Positions 24,249 to 32,381 of a stretch of 64,000 bases of DNA are shown piece after piece. Location: the IMG/VR virus record IMGVR_UViG_3300020118_000165, positions 1 through 64,000 of that record. One strand, 5' to 3'. Origin of the DNA: a virus. The notes beneath the pieces are model-generated. The model saw only the letters and a list, made by a program, of their open reading frames with translations. It was not told the DNA's origin and searched no databases. Each line of letters opens with the position of its first letter. The stretch's first letter is position 1. The translations under genes were made by a program, and so were the position numbers.

Positions 24249-26315
24249 TCAATCCTCGTGCACGGTCGCGCGCCAGTCCGGGGCTATTTCTTCGAAGATT
24301 TCCGGTCCAAGCTCAATCGGCCCGCGATACGGCACGACCTTGCTCAGATCCATGCCAGCCGCGTTCCAGCTGATCGTGACGTGCGGGTTGTAGTCGGGAT
24401 GGTCCCACGAAGCCCCGGCCAGCTTCGCCTGCTCGTGCCGCCACGCCAGCGCCGAGGACGCGAACACCAGCACCACCGCATCGCCGAACTTCTCCACGAG
24501 GCGCGGCCCCCCGTCCGGAACCGTCAGCCACGCCTGCTCCTCGCCAGCTTTGCCGGCCGGCTCGTAGCTCGGGGAGGCCTCGCCGACCTTGACCCAGTCC
24601 ACCGGGATCTTCGAGAACGCGATCGTGACGTGCATGGAGTCGTCGTCCACAACGGTCTTGAAGCCCTGCGCCTTCGCCCAGCGGCGAATCACGTCGCCGT
24701 TGAGGACTTGGCGGCGGATGTAGAGCGTGCGCGGCGTGGCGTCGCGCAATAGCCCGTCCAGCGGCTTGGCCGGTGGAGAAAGTCCAGGCTTCGGCGCTGC
24801 CGCGGCGAGAGGCTTTCCGGTCACCGGGTCGTATCCAGGCGACCACACCCGCGCCTCGACAACCTCCGGCTCCTCGCCGAACTCCTCGATCGCGTCCTCG
24901 AGGCCAGGATAAGCGCCGTCCTCGATCAGCTGGTTGATGCGCGCCGTGCGCAGCGCGTCCTCATTGATCATGCCGGTATTCACGTCGATCTGGTAGGCCT
25001 GCGCCTTCTTCAACTGCACGTCGGCCGCCTCCCCGGGCTCGGGCAGGTACAGCGGCGACCACGTGTAGTGGATATTGGGATCGTACTTGCCGAGCGCAGA
25101 CCGCACGAGCACTTGGTCCAACGGCTCCAGCACCGGCGTGATCTCGTTCTTCTGCTCGCTGGCCACGCCGTCGTAGTAGTTGCGTAGTTCGTCCTGCCCG
25201 CTCGAGGATTTGCCGAGGCCCTTGGCGCCCGCCTTGCCGAACAGGCGGCTGACGGGGAGGTTGCCGGCGCCAGCCACGACCGTCATCAGCTCCGAGACCA
25301 AGTTCGGCAGCCCCCCGAAGTTCGTCTGCACCCTATCCCACTCCTCCTCCACGTCGAGGAGGATGGAGTTGATGGTGGACTTCGATTGGTTGGCCAAAGC
25401 GAAGCGCTGGAGCAGCCGCTGCGCATATTCCTTAGTGGCGATATTCTTGCTGAAGTCCTTGATCTTGATGACGTCCATCTTGGCGTCGTTGACCATGGCC
25501 GCCACGCCGCCGATCGTAAGGCCCCACTCGCGCAGCGTGTCGTCGGCAGTCTGCAGCACCGAGTCGCCCCATCCCCCGCCCATGGGAGCGAGCCTCCAAT
25601 CCGGGAGCTCGTTGCCGGCGAACTCGATCACGCGCGACGGATGGATGCGGATCAGGCCGCCGAACGGGACTACCATCCTCTCCCGATCACCCTCGGCCTG
25701 CTGCGGCTTGTAGGCAGGCGCCGGAGCCTGCCCCTGCGCACGCTGCCCGATCGTCAGCACGTTCGTGCTGCTCTGCCCCGGATAGACCTCGCCCTGCTCG
25801 AAGCTAAAGCCGAACAGCGGAGTCTGCACGACATAGTATTCCGGCCGCGTGTACCACTCGCTGTCCACGTTGTAGATGCGGGGCCCGGCAGACAACTCGT
25901 AGCGGTTCATCACCACCACAAACTTGAGCGCACCTTCTTTGACCCCGTCCAAGTTCAGCGGCTCGTCGTTCTGGTTGCCGTCGTCCACGCCCATCACTAA
26001 GGCACCGCCGCCGTACAGCCGCGCCCGGATCAGCGCCATCTTCAGCTTGCGCTGCAGCTTTAGCTTCTTCTCGCATTCCTCGATGGCCTCGATCTGGTCG
26101 TTCGAAGCCTGCCAGGAGCGCCACTCTCTGGTCGCGTCCTCGGCTGGGGCATCCACGATCTTTCGCGCGATCCAGTCGCCACGGTAGGCGTTCTCAAGCT
26201 GGTTGCGGTCGAGAAGCGTAAGAGCATAGTTCGACGAGCGGGCAGGATCTTTAAACGTCCCGAGCGACGTTACAAAGTTGACCAACGTATCAGTTAGCCT
26301 ATGGAGCGTGCCCAT
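24249..26315 (-). CDS. Portal protein (DUF1073) fused to Acb1-like 2H phosphoesterase
   Basis: 688 residues. The N-terminal ~480 residues match DUF1073-type portals (NYALTLLDRNQLENAYRGDW, VSELMTVVAGAGNLPVSRLF, GQDELRNYYDGVASEQ). The C-terminal ~150 residues carry two H-x-T motifs, MHVTIAF at 561-567 (His562, Thr564) and PHVTISW with His645 and Thr647. This is the signature of 2H phosphoesterases such as the anti-CBASS enzyme Acb1, whose family is linked with DUF1073 in databases. The ring-forming portal is the DNA gate; a C-terminal nuclease-like enzyme could be packaged with the virion. Both His-x-Thr pairs are intact. Confidence 0.9.
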   Translation of the reverse strand: MGTLHRLTDTLVNFVTSLGTFKDPARSSNYALTLLDRNQLENAYRGDWIARKIVDAPAEDATREWRSWQASNDQIEAIEECEKKLKLQRKLKMALIRARLYGGGALVMGVDDGNQNDEPLNLDGVKEGALKFVVVMNRYELSAGPRIYNVDSEWYTRPEYYVVQTPLFGFSFEQGEVYPGQSSTNVLTIGQRAQGQAPAPAYKPQQAEGDRERMVVPFGGLIRIHPSRVIEFAGNELPDWRLAPMGGGWGDSVLQTADDTLREWGLTIGGVAAMVNDAKMDVIKIKDFSKNIATKEYAQRLLQRFALANQSKSTINSILLDVEEEWDRVQTNFGGLPNLVSELMTVVAGAGNLPVSRLFGKAGAKGLGKSSSGQDELRNYYDGVASEQKNEITPVLEPLDQVLVRSALGKYDPNIHYTWSPLYLPEPGEAADVQLKKAQAYQIDVNTGMINEDALRTARINQLIEDGAYPGLEDAIEEFGEEPEVVEARVWSPGYDPVTGKPLAAAAPKPGLSPPAKPLDGLLRDATPRTLYIRRQVLNGDVIRRWAKAQGFKTVVDDDSMHVTIAFSKIPVDWVKVGEASPSYEPAGKAGEEQAWLTVPDGGPRLVEKFGDAVVLVFASSALAWRHEQAKLAGASWDHPDYNPHVTISWNAAGMDLSKVVPYRGPIELGPEIFEEIAPDWRATVHED

Positions 26316-27307
26316 TAATCGCTCGGGCTCGTGGTGGCGTTGGTGAGGGTGCCGGTGAGGGTGAAGGCGCCGCCAGTGCCTTTGTTAAACTGGAAGCCAG
26401 TCGGAGAAGCGTCCCCGGAAAGGAAAATGGCCGGAGCGGTTCCCGTCGGGGTCGATCCGTCTGCTCCGAGATCAACCGGCTTGCCTGCCGCGCTGATGAA
26501 CTTCCTTCGATTGGCTGTTTGCGTAAAGTCGATGTAGACGTTGGGAGCAAACCAATAATCTGCGCAATCGTAAGTATCCAAGGCTGAGCCAAGCGTGTTA
26601 GGAATATCGACGGTCACGCCGTTGAATGTCATGGTGAACGCGGTGCCGACATCTCCATCCCCGCCAAACGGGCTGGGGTTCGTCGTCACAACCTGCGCCA
26701 CGTCATCCACGTACAATGGAAACAGCCGGCTCCCCGCATCGAAACCCATATTTGCCGCGCCGCAGATGTTATGCCAAATATCGTCTGACGGCATCGGGGC
26801 TAGACCATTGAGGAAATTATTGTAAGCCTGATCCCCCCATCCGATGAAAATACCACGATGTCCGGCTCCCGAACCTCCAAAGCTGTTCCCGAGCGCTGGG
26901 CCATTTGAGGTATTTGCATCGTCATAATCTGGAAAGCACACCGGACGCGTAATCGTGGAGAGGGTTGCTTTGACCCAAATGCTGAAAGATACAACTGACG
27001 AATCGGTCGCCGTCAGCAAATCAATATGCAACGCGGTGGGCGCTCCCGCAAAATGCACCGCCTTGGCGCCGTACCTGTGACTCTTGTGCTTTATCGCCTC
27101 GTTCATATCGCGCGCGCCCTGCACTTGGTCGAGGATGTCGAAGGGGCCGAGGGCAGCGGAGCCAACATTTGCATTGACGGCGGTCGCCGCCCTCTGCGGA
27201 TCAAGCACCCCGTATTGGTCGATCACCGCCGCGCCTAATCCAGCGTTGACCTGCTCCCCAAGCCGCTGCGGATCTATCAGCCCGAACTGGTCAATCGGGT
27301 CGCTCAC
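26315..27307 (-). CDS. LamG-like virion protein
   Basis: 330 residues from GTG 27307 (GTGA overlap with the terminase stop). Its stop overlaps the portal ATG (TAATG). The N-terminal 80 residues are repetitive (DPIDQFGLIDPQRL, IDQYGVLDPQRA), then a jelly-roll segment with VVSFSIWVKATL, FIGWGD and YVDDV, typical of LamG or concanavalin-like lectin folds. Such proteins bind glycans or decorate heads. It is placed between portal and terminase, unusual for a lectin-like protein. Confidence 0.75.
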   Translation of the reverse strand: MSDPIDQFGLIDPQRLGEQVNAGLGAAVIDQYGVLDPQRAATAVNANVGSAALGPFDILDQVQGARDMNEAIKHKSHRYGAKAVHFAGAPTALHIDLLTATDSSVVSFSIWVKATLSTITRPVCFPDYDDANTSNGPALGNSFGGSGAGHRGIFIGWGDQAYNNFLNGLAPMPSDDIWHNICGAANMGFDAGSRLFPLYVDDVAQVVTTNPSPFGGDGDVGTAFTMTFNGVTVDIPNTLGSALDTYDCADYWFAPNVYIDFTQTANRRKFISAAGKPVDLGADGSTPTGTAPAIFLSGDASPTGFQFNKGTGGAFTLTGTLTNATTSPSD

Positions 27308-28899
27308 GGCACCATCCCGTTGGACCAAGCGTCCTGCGCGTATCGCCCGCGCTCGTCCACGTAGTGCTTCGGCTTCTCGAGCTCGCCGACCCACGAGAGA
27401 GTGCTGTCATAGGTTGACAGATTCTCCTCCAGCGCAAACACAGAGAACGCGCCGGACGACGCGTCAACTTGGTCCTTGAACTGGCCGCCAGGAAATAGAC
27501 AGAGCTCGTCGAGGTAGGCGTCGTTCCATTGCCCGCGAACAAGGTCAACATTCCCCGCCTCGCACTGCGCCGCGAACGGTTCGGCCCTCGTTTCCTTCGA
27601 TCCGGTCTCGGGAGCGGCCTTCACCACATAGCCGGCCAGCATGGCGACGAAGTCGGCGGCCTGCGCCTTGCCCGCCTGGCCCGGGTCCTGCGGTAAGCTG
27701 ATCTGAACATCCTTCCCGTCCGTGGCCGCTACTGTGCTGATAAGCCTACGCACGGCTGCGCCTTCGATTTGCGCCCGAGCCACGTGTCCGACCACGTATC
27801 GGCCATCCGGGGTCTTGCCCAGTTTGACCCCGCATGTCGCCGCCGCAGAGCGCCGCGCCGTGGCCGCCAAGTCCCAATGCCGCACCCAACGCGTACCCTG
27901 CGGTGCCACCCCGATAAACCGCTCTGGTCCGAACCAGTACCGCTTGAACAAACCGCCCTCGCGGGGAACCGGGCGCTGCTGGAACTGCGAGGCCACCGCA
28001 TAGCTGCCCATGATGACCTTATCGCGCTCGACGGATTCGCGGCTGAACCGCTCAGGAAATAGCAATTCCCCCTCGTAGGTGCGCCGGTCGGCGCGGCCTA
28101 GCTTAGTCATGCACCGACGATCAGCCTCGTATTCCATCGGCAGGACGAGGCATTCATATCCCAGCTCCTTGGCCACCCCCGCCACGTCACGCTCATGCAG
28201 ACGCTGCATGATGATAACTATGGCCGATGCCTGAGCGTCATTGACGCGAAGCGGGACGCTCTCCCGGAATATCCTAGTGGTGCGTGCGCGCTCATTCTCG
28301 CTTTCCGCCGTCTCCGTCGAGTGCGGGTCGTCGATCATCACGCGATCGCCGCGACCGGACGTCAAGGAAGCGAATGGGATTCCCTCGCGGGTGCCCTTGC
28401 TGCTGTTCTCGAAGGACGTTTCCCCCGTCCGCACGAGTTCGACCTGCGGCCACAGGCTTCGATACCAATCAGACGCTATGAGGTCCCGCGCCTTGCGGGT
28501 GTCGCGTTTCACGTATCGCTCGCTGTAGCTGGTTGACAAGTAGCGAAGCTCCGGGCGCCCGCCTGGGCCCCATTCCCAAGCATTGAACATCACCGAGGTC
28601 AGAAGCGACTTGGTGAACCCAGGCGGCACGTTCATGCAGAGGCGGATTATCTGTCCCTTGCTCACGGCCTCTAAGTGCTCGGCCATGACGTCTAGGTGCC
28701 ACCCGTGCACATAGGGGGACGCCGGCTCTAGTATCGGCCACGCCTCGCGCACGAACACAGATAGCCGACGGCAGCGGTCCCTGACGCTCTCCCGGTCCCG
28801 GGCCTCAACGCCGGAGGCGCGGCTACTGGAGCGTCTCGCCTTCTCGGCCCGGATCGCGTCCAGAGATGGAAGCTTTTGCTGCAATTCGCTCGAAAGCAT
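27304..28899 (-). CDS. terL: Terminase large subunit
   Basis: 531 residues. The packaging ATPase has a deviant Walker A (PPGFTKS, 92-98), a Walker B with VMIDDPHS (187-194) and a coupling motif region. The nuclease half shows HWDLAAT near residue 340 and LPQDPGQAGKAQA near 400, the acidic motifs of RNase H-like terminase nucleases. It overlaps the small subunit by 77 bases. It cuts and pumps DNA into the procapsid through the portal. Confidence 0.95.
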   Translation of the reverse strand: MLSSELQQKLPSLDAIRAEKARRSSSRASGVEARDRESVRDRCRRLSVFVREAWPILEPASPYVHGWHLDVMAEHLEAVSKGQIIRLCMNVPPGFTKSLLTSVMFNAWEWGPGGRPELRYLSTSYSERYVKRDTRKARDLIASDWYRSLWPQVELVRTGETSFENSSKGTREGIPFASLTSGRGDRVMIDDPHSTETAESENERARTTRIFRESVPLRVNDAQASAIVIIMQRLHERDVAGVAKELGYECLVLPMEYEADRRCMTKLGRADRRTYEGELLFPERFSRESVERDKVIMGSYAVASQFQQRPVPREGGLFKRYWFGPERFIGVAPQGTRWVRHWDLAATARRSAAATCGVKLGKTPDGRYVVGHVARAQIEGAAVRRLISTVAATDGKDVQISLPQDPGQAGKAQAADFVAMLAGYVVKAAPETGSKETRAEPFAAQCEAGNVDLVRGQWNDAYLDELCLFPGGQFKDQVDASSGAFSVFALEENLSTYDSTLSWVGELEKPKHYVDERGRYAQDAWSNGMVP

Positions 28900-29281
28900 C
28901 GAGCTCCTCGTCGCTCAGGCGGGAAAGGTCGAACTGGTGCTGATGCCTGATAGTCTCTTTCCAGCCCATCCGGCACTTCGACCACCAGATCGCGGCGGTC
29001 GGGATAGCTTTGGTCCAGTCACCGCCCCCAGTCGCCTGCATAAATAAGGATTGCCCTACCAGGGAATTGGCCTTGGCCACGCCGCGCCGCAGTTCGTCGC
29101 CGAAATGCTTGCGGAGGGTGTCGGCCTCGATCGGCTTTCCCGTTGATGGGTTGGTGATGAGCGTGGCGATTGCCTCCTGAGGCATACCAAAGCCGGTCAT
29201 CATCTCGACCTGCTTGCGCTGCTCGGAAGTGGGCACGAAGGTCGGTCTGCCCGGCGGGTTTTTATTATGCCGATTAATCAT
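28823..29281 (-). CDS. terS: Terminase small subunit, probable
   Basis: 152 residues. The N-terminal half is a helix-turn-helix (TSEQRKQVEMMTGFGMPQ, then TLRKHFGDELRRG), followed by a conserved segment KANSLVGQSLFMQATGGG and AIWWSKCRMGWKE, as in small terminases of alphaproteobacterial phages. Position before the large subunit and the 77-base overlap agree. It recognises phage DNA for packaging. Confidence 0.82.
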   Translation of the reverse strand: MINRHNKNPPGRPTFVPTSEQRKQVEMMTGFGMPQEAIATLITNPSTGKPIEADTLRKHFGDELRRGVAKANSLVGQSLFMQATGGGDWTKAIPTAAIWWSKCRMGWKETIRHQHQFDLSRLSDEELDAFERIAAKASISGRDPGREGETLQ

Positions 29282-29573
29282 TGCCGACTAAGTCGAGCGC
29301 CGCAGCCAACGGCCCGCTCGCCTTCCCGTTGATATCGCGCGCCAATGCAGTGCGGATCACTTCGAGCGGGACGCCATACTGCAGCGCAATGCTGGTCACG
29401 ACAGCGGCATCCGAAGCGTTGATCCCCGCCATGCTGCCAGCCTTGTTGCTTTGCAGAAATATCTCGCCCAGGCGGCCGTCATCCAGACGACTGACGGTGG
29501 CGGTGAAACGCAAGCCCTGCGACTCGACCTCGAACGTCGTCGATGCGCGCCGATTGGCGAACCGCTGGCGCAC
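29274..29573 (-). CDS. TSCPD-like small protein
   Basis: 99 residues with GTG start. The pattern RRASTTFEVESQGLRFTATV, DGRLGEIFLQSNKAG and SIALQYGVPLEVIRTAL resembles the TSCPD domain found at the end of some ribonucleotide reductases, here as a stand-alone protein. Such proteins are common next to terminases in rhizobial phages. No cysteines, so a redox role is unlikely. Function unknown. Confidence 0.65.
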   Translation of the reverse strand: MRQRFANRRASTTFEVESQGLRFTATVSRLDDGRLGEIFLQSNKAGSMAGINASDAAVVTSIALQYGVPLEVIRTALARDINGKASGPLAAALDLVGND

Positions 29574-29678
29574 TTAGAAAGCACTTCCATATTTGTCTCG
29601 GAAGAGCCTCAAGGTATCGTAGGTAACCCAAAAGACGAAAATACCAACCACAATCGCTGCGAAATCGGCAAACGTCAT
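29574..29678 (-). CDS. Mini-membrane protein (34 residues)
   Basis: MTFADFAAIVVGIFVFWVTY then a basic tail. One membrane segment. GGGAG lies eight bases before ATG, the ATG overlaps the upstream stop (TGATG), and the next gene's GTG follows its stop directly. Real translation is likely; function unknown. Confidence 0.55.
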   Translation of the reverse strand: MTFADFAAIVVGIFVFWVTYDTLRLFRDKYGSAF

Positions 29679-29914
29679 CACGCTTCTCCCGCACAAATAT
29701 CCTGCTGGTTCAGCTCTGGGCGCACTACCGCGCGCAGCTCGAACAGCGCGCACTCCTCATCACCCGCACCGACGATCGGCCTCACGAACGTCGCACCTAC
29801 CTTGCCCCCCGCAGCCGGGGCAATCACCACCTGCGGCGGCATACCCCAGCATTGGCGCTTGGTCACGTCCTGCGCCAGGAACTTGCCGAATTTGCACTGG
29901 CCGCAGGTGCTCAT
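29678..29914 (-). CDS. Small CxxC protein
   Basis: 78 residues, MSTCGQCKFGKFLAQDV and onward, with cysteines at 4, 7, 22 and near 55 (CALFELR). The layout is that of small metal-binding phage proteins with CxxC-KF and a later Cys pair. ATG overlaps the short upstream frame. Unknown role. Confidence 0.65.
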   Translation of the reverse strand: MSTCGQCKFGKFLAQDVTKRQCWGMPPQVVIAPAAGGKVGATFVRPIVGAGDEECALFELRAVVRPELNQQDICAGEA

Positions 29915-29988
29915 GCGCTTGCATTGCCAAGCTTCATTGCATTGCCAATCTGCCCAAACGGGTCGTCGCTGGTGACGCCGCTGCCCAT
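29911..29988 (-). CDS. Short ORF or truncated small gene
   Basis: 25 residues from ATG 29988 (MGSGVTSDDPFGQIG), ending in an ATGA overlap with the next gene. The frame is open and looks coding further upstream to a TAA at 30076-30078 (ELYGQVAICRDIWPRERM), but without ATG, GTG or TTG. It is either a shortened gene or one whose start was lost, possibly by an indel. Confidence 0.4.
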   Translation of the reverse strand: MGSGVTSDDPFGQIGNAMKLGNASA

Positions 29989-30139
29989 ACGCTCACGAGG
30001 CCAGATGTCCCGACATATTGCGACTTGCCCATAAAGCTCGGCCAGCGCGGCTCTAAAGGGCCTGACGGCCTGTGCTTAGGGTGAAGGAGGGGATGGCTCA
30101 TAAAGGAATTTACCGCAACTGATACTAGCCCGATAGCTT

Positions 30140-30163
30140 CCGCGCGGCGCTTTCTCCGCGCGG
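30140..30163 (-). promoter_or_regulatory. GC hairpin after the NusG-like gene
   Basis: CCGCGCGG occurs twice (30140-30147 and 30156-30163) around an 8-base loop. CCGCGCGG is its own reverse complement, so it forms a perfect 8-bp stem. No T-tract follows on either strand. It lies ten bases beyond the stop of the NusG-like gene, a possible pause or antitermination element. Confidence 0.45.
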
Positions 30164-30173
30164 GATCAAACCG

Positions 30174-30671
30174 TCAGTTTTCGACCACCGAAACATCGCT
30201 GAGACTCGCTTCTACACGTATGGTCTGCCCAAGTAAAGCGATCAACATCTTGATTCGCTCGCCCTTGCGCTCGAGGCAGCTCCCGAGATGTCCCCAAAAA
30301 GGTCCCGATTCCAGCCGCAGCCGCGCGCCGGCAGCTATCTTGACCATGCTGGGCCAGCGAAACTCGCCACCGTCCTCCCGCGCCATCAGCTCCTCGACGG
30401 CGCCGGCGGGGAGCGGCAATGGCGCAGCCTTCTCTGGCAGAAGCCCAATTACCCCCCGCGTGTAGTTGATAGCCTGCCAGCGCGCATCCAGATCAAAGGC
30501 CGCGAATAGGTATCCCGGGAACAGCGGCTCGAACCGCGTCAGTGTCCCGCCGTGCCGCAATCGCGACGACTTGGTCTTCTGGGGCAGATAGACCTTGAAT
30601 CCCTGATTGTCGATGCGTGCCAACGCGGCGCGCTCGGCGTTCGGCTTAGTCTGTGCCACGTACCAGTGCAT
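30174..30671 (-). CDS. NusG/RfaH-like transcription antiterminator
   Basis: 165 residues. The N-terminal domain has the NGN pattern MHWYVAQTKPNAERAALARI, GFKVYLPQ, then EPLFPGYLFAAFDLD and VIGLLP. The C-terminal part resembles a KOW domain (RLRLESGPFWGHLGSCLE). NusG paralogues such as RfaH bind RNA polymerase and prevent pausing or termination over long operons. This gene sits at the head of the roughly 30-kb late operon. The gene is coupled to the zinc-finger gene upstream (26-base overlap). Confidence 0.88.
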   Translation of the reverse strand: MHWYVAQTKPNAERAALARIDNQGFKVYLPQKTKSSRLRHGGTLTRFEPLFPGYLFAAFDLDARWQAINYTRGVIGLLPEKAAPLPLPAGAVEELMAREDGGEFRWPSMVKIAAGARLRLESGPFWGHLGSCLERKGERIKMLIALLGQTIRVEASLSDVSVVEN

Positions 30672-30963
30672 CTTGATGGGCCCGAAGCTGCTCTATCACA
30701 AACACCAGCGCCGAGCATAGATGCGCCGACACAGGCGTCAACTCGCGCGGCCGTGATATATCCATCATCAGCTGGTAGGCGCTCCTGCGTTGCGCGATCC
30801 GATCGCGCTGAGACGCAACGTAGTTCTTATGCCGCTCACGACGGCATGCCTTGCAAACGCCACTATGGCTGTCTGGCTTGCTGCGATCGTTGTCGAACTG
30901 CGCCAACGGCTTATCCATGAAGCAGCGGCGGCACATTTTCGAGTCGAAACTAAGCTGCTGCAT
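30646..30963 (-). CDS. Small zinc-finger protein, HNH-like
   Basis: 105 residues from ATG 30963, chosen because GGGAG lies nine bases upstream; an earlier ATG at 30990 lacks a site. It has CxxC and CxxC pairs (MCRRCFMDKPLAQF, VCKACRRE), a zinc ribbon often found in phage endonuclease-like small proteins. The C-terminal half is helical. First gene of the late operon. Confidence 0.65.
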   Translation of the reverse strand: MQQLSFDSKMCRRCFMDKPLAQFDNDRSKPDSHSGVCKACRRERHKNYVASQRDRIAQRRSAYQLMMDISRPRELTPVSAHLCSALVFVIEQLRAHQDALVRGTD

Positions 30964-31086
30964 TTTGGCTATCTCCCATTTTCTAGCCATGACGGAAAAT
31001 TTCAAACTGAGACACTAACCCCCTGGGGAAAGTGGCCGGCATGAACCCGGAGATTTTCGGAACGGCTATTGAGGGATGGCTGACGG

Positions 31087-31917
31087 GTGTCGAATCGCTG
31101 GGCATTGGCGTTGTCCGTCTTAGGCGCCATCGTTCTGTTTTTTATTGGGATGCTTGTACTTTTTCCCCTCTATGTGAACGTAGGTGACTGCGGCACCACA
31201 GGCGCACAACACAAATGCGAAGAACAAAATCTTCTCTACTATCTTTCCCTCAAGTTTTTCGAGGTCATCACTCACGCTGAATTGTGGACGGCTCTCGCCA
31301 CCCTCGCCATCGCCGCCTACACTCGCACCCTCTACCTCGCCACTAAAGGAATGAAGGAAACTAACGACAAGCTGTGGGACGCTAGCGAGCGACAAATCGC
31401 CGTGGCGAAGGAATCTGCCGACGCTGCTAAACAAGCCGCCAATGGCCTCTTGGATGCCGAGCGACCGCACATGATTTTGTCCGAACTCAAAATTGCCGGG
31501 CTCAAGCGGCATCCGAATCGTGACGGGCAAGTGATGCTGCCCGAGTATGTGACGATAACCAACTCCGGTCGAAGTCCAGCTTTGCTCAAATCGTTCGCAA
31601 ATATCGTCTGTATTGACAAGAAACTCCCGCCACTTCCGGACTACGGCCCTGCTCTTCCTCTTCGATGGGTCATCGCTCCCAATGGTTACTTTGGGACTAA
31701 GCAAGCGCCAGAAGAGATTCTCGTTCCATCTGCTACGGTGGCCGAAATCATTCGCGGCGAAACACATGTTTGGGGTTGCGTCATGGTGGAGTATGAAGAT
31801 CCTTTCAAAAGGCCCCATCAAATGAAAGCTGCATACAGAGTGGTCTTTGGTCAAAACGATGACGCCAGCATACATTTCTATGCCGATGGCCCAGACTCGT
31901 ATTGGGAATACACCTAA
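31087..31917 (+). CDS. Membrane-anchored protein, moron-like, opposite orientation
   Basis: 276 residues with GTG start. The N-terminus has a membrane helix (LSVLGAIVLFFIGMLVLF), a second hydrophobic helix near ALATLAIAAYTRTLYLAT, then a coiled segment (RQIAVAKESADAAKQAANG) and a beta-rich soluble domain ending WEYT. Composition is more AT-rich than the flanks. It runs rightward between two leftward operons and is isolated, like a moron gene. Role unknown, possibly superinfection or host-envelope related. Confidence 0.75.
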   Translation: MSNRWALALSVLGAIVLFFIGMLVLFPLYVNVGDCGTTGAQHKCEEQNLLYYLSLKFFEVITHAELWTALATLAIAAYTRTLYLATKGMKETNDKLWDASERQIAVAKESADAAKQAANGLLDAERPHMILSELKIAGLKRHPNRDGQVMLPEYVTITNSGRSPALLKSFANIVCIDKKLPPLPDYGPALPLRWVIAPNGYFGTKQAPEEILVPSATVAEIIRGETHVWGCVMVEYEDPFKRPHQMKAAYRVVFGQNDDASIHFYADGPDSYWEYT

Positions 31918-32214
31918 AGCCAATGTCACCAGAAGCACTGCGCCAGCCTGTCGGAGCCAGCGCGTCACACTGGTGACCGGCGAGGCCAGGCGCTGGAACG
32001 AATCCCCCCGCCGGGTCACTGAATGCCCGCCGCGCCGGCACAACAGAGGATTTCCGGAGCGAGATTCAGGCTCAGGAACTCTCTGAAAGGACCATCCACA
32101 CTCCTGCATCCATGCGAGGAGCGCTGCTGCGTCCTCTGCCACAGTTTCTTCTGAAACTGTGCCGTAATAATAATCCTGTAGGAAATCTCGAAGGGCTCTA
32201 TCTGGGCTATCCAT
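31120..32214 (-). CDS. N-terminal paralogue of a 48-residue protein, with uncertain C-terminus
   Basis: The first 45 residues (MDSPDRALRDFLQDYYYG, SEETVAEDAAALLAWMQE) are clearly paralogous to the complete 48-residue protein at 33757-33903 (MDNPERHLKEFIRQYYYG). After GW-x-F the resemblance stops, and the frame continues without a stop antisense to the rightward gene at 31087-31917. Only the N-terminal part is supported. The gene has probably lost its stop or been truncated at an insertion junction. Confidence 0.4.
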   Translation of the reverse strand: MDSPDRALRDFLQDYYYGTVSEETVAEDAAALLAWMQECGWSFQRVPEPESRSGNPLLCRRGGHSVTRRGDSFQRLASPVTSVTRWLRQAGAVLLVTLALGVFPIRVWAIGIEMYAGVIVLTKDHSVCSFHLMGPFERIFILHHDATPNMCFAANDFGHRSRWNENLFWRLLSPKVTIGSDDPSKRKSRAVVRKWREFLVNTDDICERFEQSWTSTGVGYRHILGQHHLPVTIRMPLEPGNFEFGQNHVRSLGIQEAIGGLFSSVGRFLRHGDLSLASVPQLVVSFLHSFSGEVEGASVGGDGEGGESRPQFSVSDDLEKLEGKIVEKILFFAFVLCACGAAVTYVHIEGKKYKHPNKKQNDGA

Positions 32215-32245
32215 GTTGCCCTCACTGATTAGGCACAAGCAAGCC

Positions 32246-32367
32246 AGAGGATATGCAGACAGAGGGGCTTCAGCAAACGGCCCTTCCAGGGGTCGGCACC
32301 GAGGTTTGCTCTCGCTCCGCGCTCGCCTACCAGCGACCTTCGGGCCGCTGACGCCTGCATATCCTCT
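32246..32367. ncRNA. Structured RNA candidate, 122 nt
   Basis: Non-coding gap with nested pairing. An outer 13-bp perfect stem (AGAGGATATGCAG at 32246-32258 with CTGCATATCCTCT at 32355-32367) encloses two inner hairpins. One is AGCAAAC (32272-32278) with GTTTGCT (32304-32310), the other CAGCG-A-CC-TTCG-GG-C-CGCTG (32331-32350) with a UUCG loop. The multi-branched form fits a small RNA or a leader element for the gene at 32214. The direction of transcription is not certain. Confidence 0.6.
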
Positions 32368-32381
32368 CGCTCGCTCATCTC

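Noticed and set aside
30140-30163. Intrinsic terminator after the NusG-like gene
   Set aside because: The stem is strong, but no T-tract follows in either direction and the leftward late genes continue.
32246-32367. tRNA gene
   Set aside because: Cloverleaf-like pairing, but no T-loop consensus, no CCA-type end and stems of the wrong length.
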